From the NCBI RefSeq assembly GCF_032452875.1, contig NC_083884.1:23949501-24013500 (forward strand): 64,000 bases of DNA, read 5' to 3'. The notes under the pieces are model-generated. The model did no database searches, was not told the origin of the DNA, and was given only the letters and a program-made list of their open reading frames with translations. The translations under genes and the position numbers were made by a program. Source of the stretch: Bos javanicus. Lineage: Eukaryota > Chordata > Mammalia > Artiodactyla > Bovidae. Positions 42,785-54,365 of the stretch are shown piece after piece (position 1 is the stretch's first letter; each line of letters begins with the position of its first letter).

Positions 42785-44004
42785 TCAGTTCAGTTCAGTT
42801 CAGTGGCTCAGTCATCTCCAACTCTTTGTGACCCCATGAACCGCAGCACACCAGGCCTCCCTGTCCATCACCAACTCCCGGAGTCCACCCAGACTCACGT
42901 CCATCGAGTCAGTGATGCCATCCAGCCATCTCATCCTCTGTCGTCCCCTTCTCCTCCTGCCCCCAATCCCTCCCAGCATCAGAGTCTTTTCCAATGAGTC
43001 AACTCTTCACACGAGGTGGCCAAAGTACTGGAGTTTGAGCTTTAGCATCATTTCTTCCAAAGAAATCCCAGGGCTGATCTCCTTCAGAATGGACTGGTTG
43101 GATCTTCTTGCAGTCCAAGGGACTCTCAAGAGTCTTCTCCAACACCACAGTTCAAAAGCATCAATTCTTCGGTGCTCAGCCTTCTTCACAGTCCAACTCT
43201 CACATCCATACATGACCACAGGAAAAACCATAGCCTTGACTAGACGGACCTTTGTTGGCAAAGTAATGTCCCTGCTTTTGAATATGCTATCTAGGTTGGT
43301 CATAACTTTCCTTCCAAGGAATAAGCGTCTTTTAATTTCATGGCTGCAGTCACCATCTGTGGTGATTTTGGAGCCCAAAAAAATAAAGTCTGACACTGTT
43401 TCTACTGTTTGCCCATCTATTTCCCATAAAGTGATGGGACCGGATGCCATGATGTTAGTTTTCTGAATGTTGAACTTTAAGCCAACTTTTTCACTCTCCT
43501 CTTTCACTTTCATCAAGAGGCTTTTGAGTTCCTCTTCACTTTCTGCTGTGAGGATGGTGTCATCTGCATATCTGAGGTTATTGATATTTCTCCCGGCAAT
43601 CTTGATTCCAGCTTGTGCTTCTTCCAGCCCAGCGTTTCTCATGATGTACTCTGTGTATAAGTTAAATAAGCAGGGTCACAATATACAGCCTTGATGTACT
43701 CCTTTTCCTATTTGGAACCAGTCTGTTGTTCCATGTCCAGTTCGAACTGTTGCTTCCTGACCTGCATACAAATTTCTCAAGAAGCAGGTCAGGTGGTCTG
43801 GTATTCCCATCTCTTTCAGAATTTTCCACAGTTTATTGTGATCCACACAGTCAAAGGCTTTGGCATAGTCAGTAAAGCAGAAATAGATGTTTTTCTGGAA
43901 CTCTCTTGCTTTTTCCATGATCCAGGGGATGTTGGCAATTTGATCTCTGGTTCCTCTGCCTTTTCTAAAACCAGCTTGAACATCAGGAAGTTCACAGTTC
44001 ACAT
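42785..44004 (-). mobile_element. BovB 3' portion, well preserved
   Basis: Minus-strand BovB from the (CTGAA)n tail at 42785-42805 to a 5' truncation in the RT fingers (about 44004). It is close to the common text of the other copies throughout and has few indels, so it looks like one of the younger copies here. Confidence 0.95.
42812..44002 (-). pseudogene. BovB RT palm to C-terminus, open except for two stops
   Basis: Frames 44002-43676, 43642-43007 and 42994-42812 lie in the same phase with no frameshift between them. They read GFRKGRGTRDQIAN, FTDYAKAFDCVDHNKLW, GVHQGCIL, the catalytic LRYADDTILTAESE, YGCESWTVKKAEH and the C-terminal [18 protein letters not shown]. The stops are a TGA within the ILSPCLF motif, where related copies have TCA, and a TGA after the QYFGHLV block, where they have CGA. 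The copy lacks the endonuclease, linker and fingers, so it cannot be autonomous. Confidence 0.92.
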
Positions 44005-44849
44005 AAGTTCATGACTGGTTGTTTCTATCATAAGGATGAGCCAGGAATTATAATTATTTTGGATACTTAGCTTTTTCCCAATGTTTTATTGCCACAATAA
44101 TTCTATTGTGAATATACATATTGCAAGTCTTTGGGCACCCTGGGATTAATTTCTAGAAGTGGAATTAAAGGTCAAAGAGCAAAAACTACTGCCAAATATT
44201 CTTGCAGAAGAAAAAGGGGCTTTTAATTTAACTCAATAATGGCCTGTTAAATGTAAATTTACATGCTAAAAAAAGAATCACAGAAAAATAAGCATTCATG
44301 ATTAATACTACCCTAAAATATCTGTAGTATGATTTATATTTCTAAGTACAATTTTCTATAGCTATTAGTTTAATACACAATAAAAAATTGTGAATTTGAC
44401 CCTTCTTACATTTTTTTAGTTTGTAAGCAGTTTGTTATGTTGCCAAAAATTCTTCACATTTGTTGTAATTATAGTGAATAAATTAGATACACCATTTCTC
44501 TAAAGAAAGAAATGTAAGTCATTTGCAATGTTTCAATATTATAAACAATCTTGCCCCTTTGCATATATAACTTTAAAAAAAACCCCAACTCATTGGCTAA
44601 TAGTAAATTCCAGCAAATGAGACACTGTCTCATAATATATGAACAATGTCAATGGATTTTCATGGTGGTGGTGATAGTGGTGGGTTTGCCAAAATGTCAT
44701 GCAAATTTCAATTCACATAAAACTAAATTCTTATTCCAGGTTTTAAATATTCTTTCACTAACTTTGGAATTTATGTACATACGAGGAAATATCCAAGACC
44801 TTGGTGATGGACTATCAGGTTAAACTATCACCAGTCCCTACTTTTCTAT
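44005..44849. other. AT-rich DNA; possible ancient L1 3' UTR at 44.04-44.20 kb
   Basis: TTCTATTGTGAATATACATA, CTAGAAGTGGAATTAAAGG and TCAAAGAGC resemble antisense L1 3' UTR wording. The frame at 44551-44823 is without a recognisable motif. Confidence 0.4.
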
Positions 44850-45067
44850 GAAAGTGAAAGTCAGTGAAAGTGTTCGTCACTTAGTCATGTCCAAGTCTTT
44901 GTAACTCCATAGATTGTAGCCTGCCAGGCTCCTCTGTCCATGGAGTGCTCATGGAATTAGAGTGGATAGCCATTCCCTTCTCCAGGGAATGTTCCGGATC
45001 CAGTGATTGAACCCAAGTCTCCTACATTGCAGGCAGATTCTTTATCATCTAAGCCACCAGGGAAACT
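44850..45067 (-). mobile_element. Bov-tA SINE
   Basis: Complement from GAAAGTGAAAGTCAGTGAAAG to AAGCCACCAGGGAAACT. Confidence 0.92.
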
Positions 45068-45402
45068 ATCATTCTATTGCTGATTTTAGAAAAATTCCTA
45101 AAGTATCAGTGTCTTGGTTTAATTATTCATAAAATGTTTAATACTCTACACTTCATAGTGTTTTCTAAAATTCATTTAATTAATTTATTAAAGCAAAACA
45201 GAATTTTGCACATGTATACTTTAGTAAATATACATTGGGACTAATTTTTTAAATCTCGCATAGTTAAGCTTTGAAATTTGTGATAAATCACTGAAAAGTA
45301 AAACATTACTCGCAGAAAAAAGTCAGATGTTTGCCATCCTTGTCACAGCACTAACAGTTCCCCACTCATCAAATTAGCTATCTCTTTTGGCAACTTGTGA
45401 AT
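45068..45402. other. AT-rich DNA between SINEs
   Basis: Nothing recognised. Confidence 0.4.
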
Positions 45403-45708
45403 GAGTGAAGTGAAAGTCACTCAATCACGTCCTACTCTTTGAGATTGTATAGTCTATGGAATTCTCCAGGCCAAAATATTGGAGTGGGTAGCCTTTCCAT
45501 TCTCCAGGGGATCTCCTCAACCCAGGGATCAAACCCATGTCTCCTGCACTGCAGGCAGATTATTTCCCTTCTGAGCCACAAGGGAAGTCCAAGAATACTG
45601 GAGTGGGTAACCTATCCCTTCTCCAGTGGATCTTCCTTACCCAGGAATCTAACTGGAGTCTCCTGAATTGCAGGTGGATTCTTTACCAACTGAGCTATCA
45701 GGAAAGCT
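45403..45708 (-). mobile_element. Composite Bov-tA SINE (one and a half units)
   Basis: A complete unit from GAGTGAAGTGAAAGTCACTC to GAGCCACAAGGGAAGTCC is followed directly by AAGAATACTGGAGTGGGTAA and a second head ending GCTATCAGGAAAGCT. The junction matches that at 429-431. Confidence 0.9.
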
Positions 45709-47831
45709 ATTTATCATCAAATACAATAGTAATGGTTCACTGCATTAGTGTTAATTGACTTTGTTTTACATTAAAATTTTTTCCTTTATTATGGAGAAAT
45801 GGTAAGAATAATGTAAAGAAAACAATTTTAAAATAAACATAATTATGATTATATAATTATGTTAAAAGTCTAAAGTGTCATATTTAATAGCAAGATGTAG
45901 AATAGATTTTTAAATTAAATATGTCTTTGCACATCATCAAATGGTTTTTGTTTTAAATTCCAGAAAGGAAAATAACAACCTGAATTCCAAATCCAATAGA
46001 TGCCAGGACTTAAATTTTCAGATTTACAAAGCTAATGTGATTTTTTTTATTATTGTCTTAACTTTTTTCTCCCTTTAATCACTGGTATGATACTTATCAG
46101 AGTTCTCATTCACTTATATCATTCATAGTTTAGTTTGTCTAGTCTGTTTTAAGAATTACAACAAGAAAATCAAAGTTTCTCTAGATCTTTGGATTTAATA
46201 GTTTCAATTTATTTTCAAACATATCTTAAAACAATTTTGAGAAGGCTTGTGAGGTATGTGTACACTTTACGAGGATTTTATGCTTTTTCCATCTCTCTGA
46301 GGTTTTACTTGTTAGGGAAAAAATGGTCAAATCAATTCTAATCTTCTAATTTAAGCTTCTTTCAGTTTCACAAAACTTTTTTTTTCTTAAGTAAATGAAC
46401 ATGCTGTGATGTTGGTTTTTAAATGATAATAATGCATGTGGTTTGATGAACTGTCCAACTGCAGAATGTAGGACTTCCTCTATGCTGAGGAATTTAGTTC
46501 TAGTATTACCTTTTTCATCAATTTTCCATTAATACTGCTTTTTATGAGGGAATTCATCTATATCTTGGATCTCTGATAGATGTTAATCAAGTAGATCCTC
46601 TTTGTCTTTTCCTAACTACTTTATTATATTTGATGTAGAAAATATTGTTATTATTTCCTTTTTAATATTTTAGGTATTTATGATTCTTCATTCATATAAC
46701 TCGTTATTTTTTATACAATATTATATTTAATATTATTTAAAAACTGCTTCATGAAATATAAGGATAGAATGTGTTTGAATCTCTATTCAGCCTTAAAATT
46801 CCTATACCTATAAATCTTTACAAAAAATCTTAGTTCAATTTACTACAAATGCATATTTATGGTAAAATAAAAATAATGCATTAAAATAAATAGTAGAAGT
46901 TTATTTTCTTGATCCAACTCACAGTTCCATTTCGGAATACTAATATATACTTACGGTTTGAATATTGAATCTGCCATGAGTTGGTCTTCATAAGATCTAA
47001 GATCATATTTCAGTAACTAGCTTACAGAAATATTTTGTTCACACTACATTTTAATTTTATAAATATCACAGTGGCAAATTACTTAACCCTAGATATTGTT
47101 AAATATATCAGGTTGTTTTCAAATACAATATCTTGCTTTAAAATTCTTGCTAACAAGTGAACACCACCAATTGAATTATCTTTTTGAAATTATTCTCGAT
47201 TACTCTGTGTTGAATTGATTCTGTGTTGAACTGATTCTGTGTTGAACCTTAGGTGACAAAAGTAAGAGCCTTTACGCAGTCTAACGTAGAAGCCCAATAT
47301 GTCTCTAAATAAAGGCATGTCATCACACAATGGCCCTCAAAGAATGGCCCAGACAGGCAGATAGACTATACATCAATAAAATTAGGGTATATAAATGAAG
47401 GGATCAATGCTCATACTTTCATGATAGCTTTTTTTCAACTCTAAATGTTTTTATTTTAGAAAAGAGGATGCAATTGACAAATACGTCTGCAAGTTCATTC
47501 TATATTAATTTATTATTCTATTTTTAAGAGTTAGGGCAAATTACTTTTCAAAATCTCTTGTGTTCTTTTAGACTATCCAGAAATTTATAATAAACAACTC
47601 TTAACTGGTATGTAAAAAAAAAAAAAAAGGAAAAAAGAAAACAACAAAACTGCTAATGGAATATAATGCAGAGTACAATGAAAACAAATAGTAGTCATTA
47701 TAGCACAAAGGCAGACTCACCCTAGAAATTCAAGACAAATCTATGTATCAATTAGTGATATATGAAGGACACTCCACCAGAGAAGGCAGTACATCATATA
47801 GCTTACTTTTAGAGATATATATGTATAGTAG
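45709..47831. other. AT-rich DNA with one 16-bp triple repeat
   Basis: No gene, SINE or LINE recognised in about 2 kb. GATTCTGTGTTGAACT-like units repeat three times at 47198-47248. An A tract lies at about 47614-47628. Confidence 0.45.
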
Positions 47832-48025
47832 AGGGCTTCCCACATGGCTCAGTGGTAAAGAATCCACCTGCAATGTAGAATCCTAGGTTCATATCCTGGG
47901 TTGGGAAGATCCCTTGGAGGAGGAAACGGCAACCCACTCCAGTATTCTTGTTTGGAAAATCTCATGAATAGAGGAGCCTGGTGGGCTACAGTCCATGTGG
48001 TCACAAAGAGTTGGACAAGGATGAG
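47832..48025 (+). mobile_element. Bov-tA SINE
   Basis: AGGGCTTCCCACATGGCTC head, body to GTTGGACAAGGATGAGCAAC, followed by a short CA run. Confidence 0.92.
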
Positions 48026-49375
48026 CAACTGATCACACACACATACATATAGTTGAAGCAAAATATATTTACAATATACATTTCTATTAATTCTGTCTTG
48101 CTGGTAAGTGACATGTTGGTATTACCATGTCCTGAGCACTAGAAGCACAGAATTTACAAAAAAATCTCTCCCACTTTTCAAAAGCAGATGTAAAACTTGG
48201 AATTATTTTTTATAGTGATGTTGTAATTTTACTTGCAGTATGAAATTGCTTGTTGCAGAATATAGAATTCTAAAACTAATACTGAATTAATTTGATTTGT
48301 CTAAATTACCAGTGATCTTATCATTTTTGGAGCAATAGTAACTTGGTCAAAGGAACCCAAAAGTGCTGTTTATATTTGATTATAACATAATTTCTGATCG
48401 ATATTATGTGGCAGAGAATCGAATCATAAATGGTATATGTTACCAAAGGATACTGTTTTATTGCTTTACACAAAGATGTATTAATGCTTTATCTCCCCCC
48501 TCTTCTTTGCATTTCTTCCTGGGATAAGACAGAGCCCCATTTATCTGTTGTCAGGTTATTGTTTTTATTTTTATTTTATAAAATATTCACAAAAATGATA
48601 AGTTTGGGGGTTGTAAATATAAGTGGTTCACATAGATCATTCAATATTTATAGTTTTCACTGTTTTTGTTTGTTTGTTTGTTTGCTTGCCTTTTGTCCCA
48701 TAGGTACAGTATACTTTCTCTTTAAAAGAAATAAAAGCCAGGATCAAGGCCTCATTTTTTCAACTATATAGAAGCATTTAGCAATACTTAGGAAAGCAAC
48801 ATACTTGTAAGTAGAATATGAAACATGGATTACAGCATTATTAAATATTAAGACAAACAGAAAAGTACATATATGAAGTACAGAGTGAGTTTATTTTGTA
48901 ATATTATCAACAATAAACTTCATTTTTGTTTTATCTACCACTTTTGAAGCTATCTTTAAAAATATGAATAAAATCAGATCTCTTTTGCCTATACATTCTT
49001 CAAATGTTATTGCTTGTGCTGTAACTCTCAATCACTAAATTTCCAAGAGCTTAAAATATAATATTTTTGTTTAAATAATATCTTATTAATTGAAAGTTAT
49101 TTATTGGATATAGAACAATGAAAAATCTATAATCTATTATAAAGTTTTTGACTATAATAACATGTTAAGCACAAAATACAGATGTTGGAACTGGGAAAGT
49201 TAGGGATTGGTAAAACACAGTACAGTCTCTTCCTATATACTGTTGGAGGAGGTAATCAAGGGGATGTAACCACTGGTTGATTCTTCAGGTGGACCAAGGC
49301 AATGGGAGAGATTAACCTTCACAATTACAACCTTTACAATTTGACCCATGTAATTTAGTATATATCAAGCCATTC
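48026..49375. other. AT-rich DNA with a (TTTG)n tract
   Basis: (TTTG)n at about 48663-48684. The frame at 48430-48771 is hydrophobic, T-rich and unrecognised; probably a chance frame. Confidence 0.4.
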
Positions 49376-49506
49376 CTATGCTATGCTATGCTAAGTCACT
49401 TGAGTTGTGTCTGACTCTTCGCAACCCCATGGACTGCAGCCCACCAGGCTCCTCCATGGGACTTTCCAGGCAAGAGTACTGGAGTGTGTTGCCATTGCCT
49501 TCTCCG
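49376..49506 (-). mobile_element. Bov-A monomer with a pentamer tail
   Basis: Complement of one monomer; the tail is CTATG pentamers (49376-49391) rather than AGC triplets. It ends at GCCATTGCCTTCTCC. Confidence 0.9.
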
Positions 49507-51387
49507 AATCTTCTATTAGGATGGCTTTATTGCTGATTAAGTATCTTCAGATACTTATTCAGATATAAAATGAAAAATACTTTATTCAGATATAAAAATG
49601 AAGATTGACATGAAAAATAAGCATTCTATATGTCAATATTTCAAATATAAAATTAATTGAAAAAAGCAGGTAATTATGTGTGTGTGTGATATTTTATCAA
49701 TTAAAGAAATTTACTGAAATATATGGAAAAGACGAGGGAAACAAAAGGTGGAACATTGATCATCCTATTCTCATGCTGTTGCCTTTGTGACATAAACATA
49801 TGACTAAATATTTATATTGAATTCAAAATTTTACATTTTAAATAAAATATTTGTTATCCTATACACTTTGTATTTTATCCTACAAATCAGAATCATTTTA
49901 TATGTACATCCTACTAAAAGGCAAACAGATTAACTTATTTCTTAACTTCAACATTTGCATTTGTTATGAAGATTTACTTTATTATTTGAGTTAAAATTCA
50001 AAAATAATGCTAAGAAACATACAGAAATGAACAAGAGAGAAGGGCTAGTTTTGACACGGATGATATTTCTGTGGATAATTTAATGACAAACATCAGAAAA
50101 TATTTTGCATTAGAAACAGAACAAGACCAATTTCAAGAAGGAAGGACAAAGTTATTTCCGATACCTCTTATGCTTTATATATTTCACTACCAAATTAAAT
50201 TGGAATATTACCATGAGAGTAGCCCATAGTGATTAATAGCATAGACTGATAACATTATTTAACAATTCTGAGAAAATGAAATTTTACAGAAATATATGGC
50301 TTTTACTTTTCATTATTCTTTCCATTTTGTATTAAGTGAAACAAGCTCAAATTATATAACTTACACACAATGATTTAATCTTGTTAATTAGTTATGCCAA
50401 GGATTTTATTCTATAAAATAGTGTTTAAGTAATATTAGATGGAAAGACATTCCTTACTTCTTTTCAAAATGTGCTTTTCTTGCTTAGTTAAGTCCCAGTA
50501 TTTTATAGTTCTGCATCGGTTTTAACAGTAGTATTAAGAAGTTAGGAATTCTTATTGCCTTATAAAATTAGTTAAGCCAATGATACACAGTTAAATGCTG
50601 TTAGTTCATGACTGAATGAGCCTCTGGGGCTAACTTGTGGGTACAGCTTGATTGCTTGTTCACTTTTTATTGTGCTATGTGCTTGAAATATACCTGTTTG
50701 TCTGAGCAATATTCAGTGGCATATGCAAAATTAAAAAACAAAATAAAATGCAGTGAAAAATATAGGCAGCTAATACTGATTACAAAATGGTCTCATCCAC
50801 TTTTGTGCTGCTCCTACAGTCAAATTGATTGTTTCACAATCACTGTACACTTCTTGCAACTTCCCTACTTTGGATCGTGTCATTTTTGGTCTTACAATAT
50901 TTCTCTTGGAGGAACTTGTCCCTGTTTATCTAAATCGTCCCATACTGAATAGATCATGCTAATTGTCACTGTTTATGAAGACTTCCTTTATAAAAATTCT
51001 TCCTTAGATCTGAAATTTTATGATCTACATCTTATATTTCTCACCATTCACTACCATGTGGTAATTCTCTACTGTTCAAGCAAGCAGACTCTCATTTCGT
51101 GCCCATTTTCCACCAGCCTGTTTTTCTATCATCACCAGTAACAAGAGAATTTTGAATCAGTCCATAATGCTGTAGGATTTTTTTTTACAATCTTTAAATA
51201 CGTACTCCAAGCTACACAGAGAAAATGAAAACCATCACAATAGAACTTGCTATGGATCTACATATGCACCTGCATTCAAATTCATTTTCTCTCTCTCTTT
51301 TCAGACACATTTCTGATGTTCCTCTAAATGTTTAACTATTTTTATTATTCATAAAACTTTAATTAATTCTACCAAATTGTCATTATT
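49507..51387. other. AT-rich DNA, nothing recognised
   Basis: A direct repeat of ACTTATTCAGATATAAAA-like text lies at about 49552-49600. The frames at 50635-50952 and 50956-51141 have no domain. Confidence 0.4.
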
Positions 51388-51587
51388 TAGTCTCTAAGTC
51401 ATGTCCAACTCTTTGTGACCCCATGGACGGTAGCCCACCAGGCTTCTCTGTCCATGGGATTTATCAGGCAAGAATACTGGAGTAGGTTGCCATTCCCTTC
51501 TCCAGTGGATCTTCCTGACGCAGGGATCAAACCTGGGTCTCCTGCATGGCAACAGATTCTTTACCAACTGAGCCACCAGGGAAGCCC
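51388..51587 (-). mobile_element. Bov-tA SINE
   Basis: Complement from TAGTCTCTAAGTCATGTCC to GAGCCACCAGGGAAGCCC. Confidence 0.93.
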
Positions 51588-51889
51588 TTATCACTGAACT
51601 ACCTACCAAATAAATTTTCCTTTTTTAATGCCACTATATTCCCTTAAATTTTCTCTTATTTGCTCTCATCTATGTTTTATTAGTTATTAGTTACTTTTAA
51701 CACTGTAGACACAGTTAAGAATATCTACTAAGCACAACTGAGGAAAGTAAAATAAACTAGAGAAAACTACATGTTATGAATATTTGTGGATCTTTCTTTC
51801 CAGTCTAATTTCTACACAAGCAGAATAATATGCAAACTTTTAAAATTAATATTTAGTGAAAGCTTTACTTTTGTTGGTTTTAAAAAAGG
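51588..51889. other. AT-rich DNA, nothing recognised
   Basis: No gene or repeat recognised. Confidence 0.4.
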
Positions 51890-52226
51890 ACAACAGGCCC
51901 AAAATGCAGTCACTTATTCTGAGCAGCCCATCAACAAATCAAAATTTAACTTAATTATACTTGGGGATCTTCCTTAAATGGAACATTAAGCCAGTCATTT
52001 GGAATCTCCTGACCAGCACTAGTTAGGTAATCTGCCTGAATCCCCTTAATGAAAGCAATCTTCTAATCACCTGCATTTTTACCCGTACAATTTCCTTGTT
52101 TCCACTTTCTTTTGCCTGTAAGTTTTTCATTCTGCATAGCTCCTGGGAGCTCCTTCCTATCTGCTAGATTGAGTCTTTCCCAATTGAAATCAAATTTCTG
52201 CTTAAATAAAATCTTAAATTTTGTAA
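51890..52226 (+). mobile_element. Probable class I-type ERV LTR (MER-like)
   Basis: CAACAGGCCCAAAATGCAG, CTTTTGCCTGTAAGTTTTTC, TTCTGCATAGCTCCTGGGAG and CTATCTGCTAGATTGAG match the 3' half of an old mammalian LTR, with AATAAAATC as poly(A) signal near 52206. Boundaries and subfamily uncertain. Confidence 0.5.
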
Positions 52227-52286
52227 TATGATTCAGTTTATCTTTTATATTTTTGATACAGACTGTTGTATTTTAGCTGTCTTATG

Positions 52287-52430
52287 TGCATGCTCAGTTG
52301 CTACAGTCTTTGTGACCCGCAAGGACTCTGTAACCCCAAGGACTATAGCCTGCCTATTGGCTTCTATGTCTGTGGGCTTATCCAGCAAGAATACTGGAGT
52401 GGGTTGCCTCATTAGGCAATTCCTTCTTCT
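52287..52430 (-). mobile_element. Bov SINE remnant, diverged
   Basis: GCATGCTCAGTTGCTACAG, GACTATAGCCTGCC and AGAATACTGGAGTGGGTTGC are readable with several indels. Confidence 0.75.
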
Positions 52431-52847
52431 CTTTTTCTAGATTCTTTGTGGATCAATTAAAAAAAAATATTATGCCCTTGATATCCTTTCCTTTACTGTT
52501 TCTTTCCTTGTGTTCCAATAATTTTTCAAAATAAAGCAAAACAAGTAAATGTCCTTTTCCTTTTGATTTTCTCTTACATCTCTATGATTTATTGCATTAC
52601 TAAATTTCTTCCATGAGCTTTTTCTGTTATGAATTCCCTTTTTTGTATGTCACGAACTTGCAGTAGAATTAAACATAAATTCCCTTAACTACAGCTCCTG
52701 AAAAAAAATGTTCTTTCAAATGTCACTATTGACCTCAGTTTGAAAATATAATTAATTTTTTTATCCATTTTTATGCTTTTTAGTCATCTAGAGCATTCCA
52801 TGAACTGGCTATTATTTTGCCCTTAATACTGTATCATTAACCACTGT
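52431..52847. other. AT-rich DNA, nothing recognised
   Basis: No gene or repeat recognised. Confidence 0.4.
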
Positions 52848-53513
52848 ATTAATCAGGATTCTCTGGAAAAACACAAATAGATAAAGATCTATCTATACAG
52901 AGAAATTTACTTTAAGCAAGTGGTTCATGCTTAGAGGCAAACAAGTCTGAAATATACAGTGTAAGCAGGCAGGCTAGAAATTCAGCAAGAGTTGATGTTG
53001 CAATCGAGTTTGAGATCCAAAAGGTAGGTCAGCCAGGATGGAAACTCAGATATGTCTATGTTGCAGTACTGAGGAAGAATTCCTCTTTTAAGGTTTAAGA
53101 AAACTCTTTACTCTTATGATTTTTCAACTGATTGGGTGAGATCAATCCAGATTAAGGAGGGTAACCTGCTTTATTTCAAGTCTAGTGATTATAATAAATG
53201 TTCAGTTCAGTTCAGTCGCTGGGTCGTGTCGGACTCTTTGCAACCCCACACACTGCATCACGCCAGGCTTCCCTGTCCATTACCAACTCCTGGAGTTTAC
53301 TCACACTCATGTCTGTTAAGTAGGTGATGCCATCCAACCATCTCATCCTCTGTTATCCCCTTCTCCTCCAGTCTTCAATCTTTCCCAGTATCAGGGTCTT
53401 ATAAAAATAAATGTTCATCATATCTAAAAAATGCCATACAACAACATATAGACTGGATTTGACCAATCGATCATTGCAATCCAGCCAAGTTGACACATAA
53501 AAATGATCACAGT
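52848..53513 (-). mobile_element. Ancient mammalian LTR-like repeat, split by BovB
   Basis: The order ATTAATCAGGATTCTCTGG, CAGGCAGGCTAGAAATTCAG, GAGTTGATGTTGCAATC, CAACTGATTGGGTGAG, GAGGGTAACCTGCTTTATTT and, after the BovB fragment, GTTCATCATATCTAAAA and CAGCCAAGTTGACACATAAA matches a widespread ancient LTR-like repeat in reverse. I recognise the text but not the family name with certainty. Confidence 0.6.
53205..53406 (-). mobile_element. BovB 3' end, 0.2 kb, nested in an old LTR
   Basis: Complement of the last 0.2 kb of BovB with a CTGAA-type tail. ATAAATGTTCA at 53194-53204 and 53407-53417 is an exact 11-bp TSD. Confidence 0.95.
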
Positions 53514-54283
53514 AACTAACAGATTTTTCTCTTGTATCTCTATACATCTCTTTTTCATTGTTTTGTGCCTTAATTTTTTCTCTTTAATACTTTTATCAAT
53601 TTTCACTATTTATTCCTCTTTTTTTAACCTAACTGTTATCTCTAGAAAAATCTTCTACTTACTTTGTTTGAAATATTACTCTGCAAATACCTCACACATC
53701 TGTTTTTCTAGCAATAATCATTCCTTAGACTCTGTAATATTTAACTGAATATTTTGAAAGGTCTATGTGGATAACCCATGAATCCTCATAAGATAAACAG
53801 GTCTAAATTATGTAATAACCTACTATTATTAGCAACAGCCTGTTTTTTTCTGGTTCTAGTAACTCAAAGATAGATTTGAAAATATAACACTTTACACAAA
53901 ACTTTTCAGTCATTTTGCATAATAATCAGTGATTAGAGAATATTTACTATTTGTCCTTAGTCTATTTTTCAGCCACATTTTTATACCTCCTAAAAAGACT
54001 CATTACCAGAATTCACTGTGTGATTCACAGTGTTATATGGGATATTGTTTCTTTACCCAAGCTACTTAGTATGTTACTTATCAAACAAAATATTATTTAT
54101 CCAGTATCAAATGTTAGTTACTTTGTGTCTCCCTTACCATCTTGCTCACCTACTGGCACACAATCACACAGTATAACATGCAGCCAGTGTAAATCGGAAA
54201 CAAAGATCAACTAGAGATCAGTAAATGCTGAAATCAATAGCATTTAGATATCTTTTGAGATATGTTTATAATATTAGATAATA
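53514..54283. other. AT-rich DNA, nothing recognised
   Basis: The frames at 53503-53748 and 53951-54214 are T-rich and unrecognised. Confidence 0.4.
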
Positions 54284-54363
54284 TTGTGTTGGACAAAAAG
54301 TTCATTCAGATTTTTATGCAACATCTGATGGAAAAGACCAAACAAACATTTTGGCCAACCGAA
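54284..54363. mobile_element. Mariner-type MITE, 80 bp
   Basis: Imperfect terminal inverted repeats (TTGTGTTGGACAAAAAGTTC at left; complement of the right end TTCGGTTGGCCAAAATGTTT) match at about 15 of 20 positions and resemble the GTTGGCCAAAAAGTTCGTT ends of ruminant mariner-derived elements. TA dinucleotides flank it at 54282-54283 and 54364-54365. No transposase gene. Confidence 0.75.
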
Positions 54364-54365
54364 TA

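Noticed and set aside
42785..44004. Inverted segment at the 5' end of this BovB, as in the other copies
   Set aside because: The element simply stops in the RT fingers; AAGTTCA near 43996-44012 gives only short microhomology and I could not identify a TSD.
48430..48771. 113-codon plus-strand frame, hydrophobic, as a candidate membrane protein
   Set aside because: T-rich DNA gives F/L/I-rich chance frames; it includes a (TTTG)n tract and no recognisable motif or gene context.
50635..51141. Two consecutive frames of 105 and 61 codons
   Set aside because: No homology that I recognise, no sensible splice sites and ordinary AT-rich composition.
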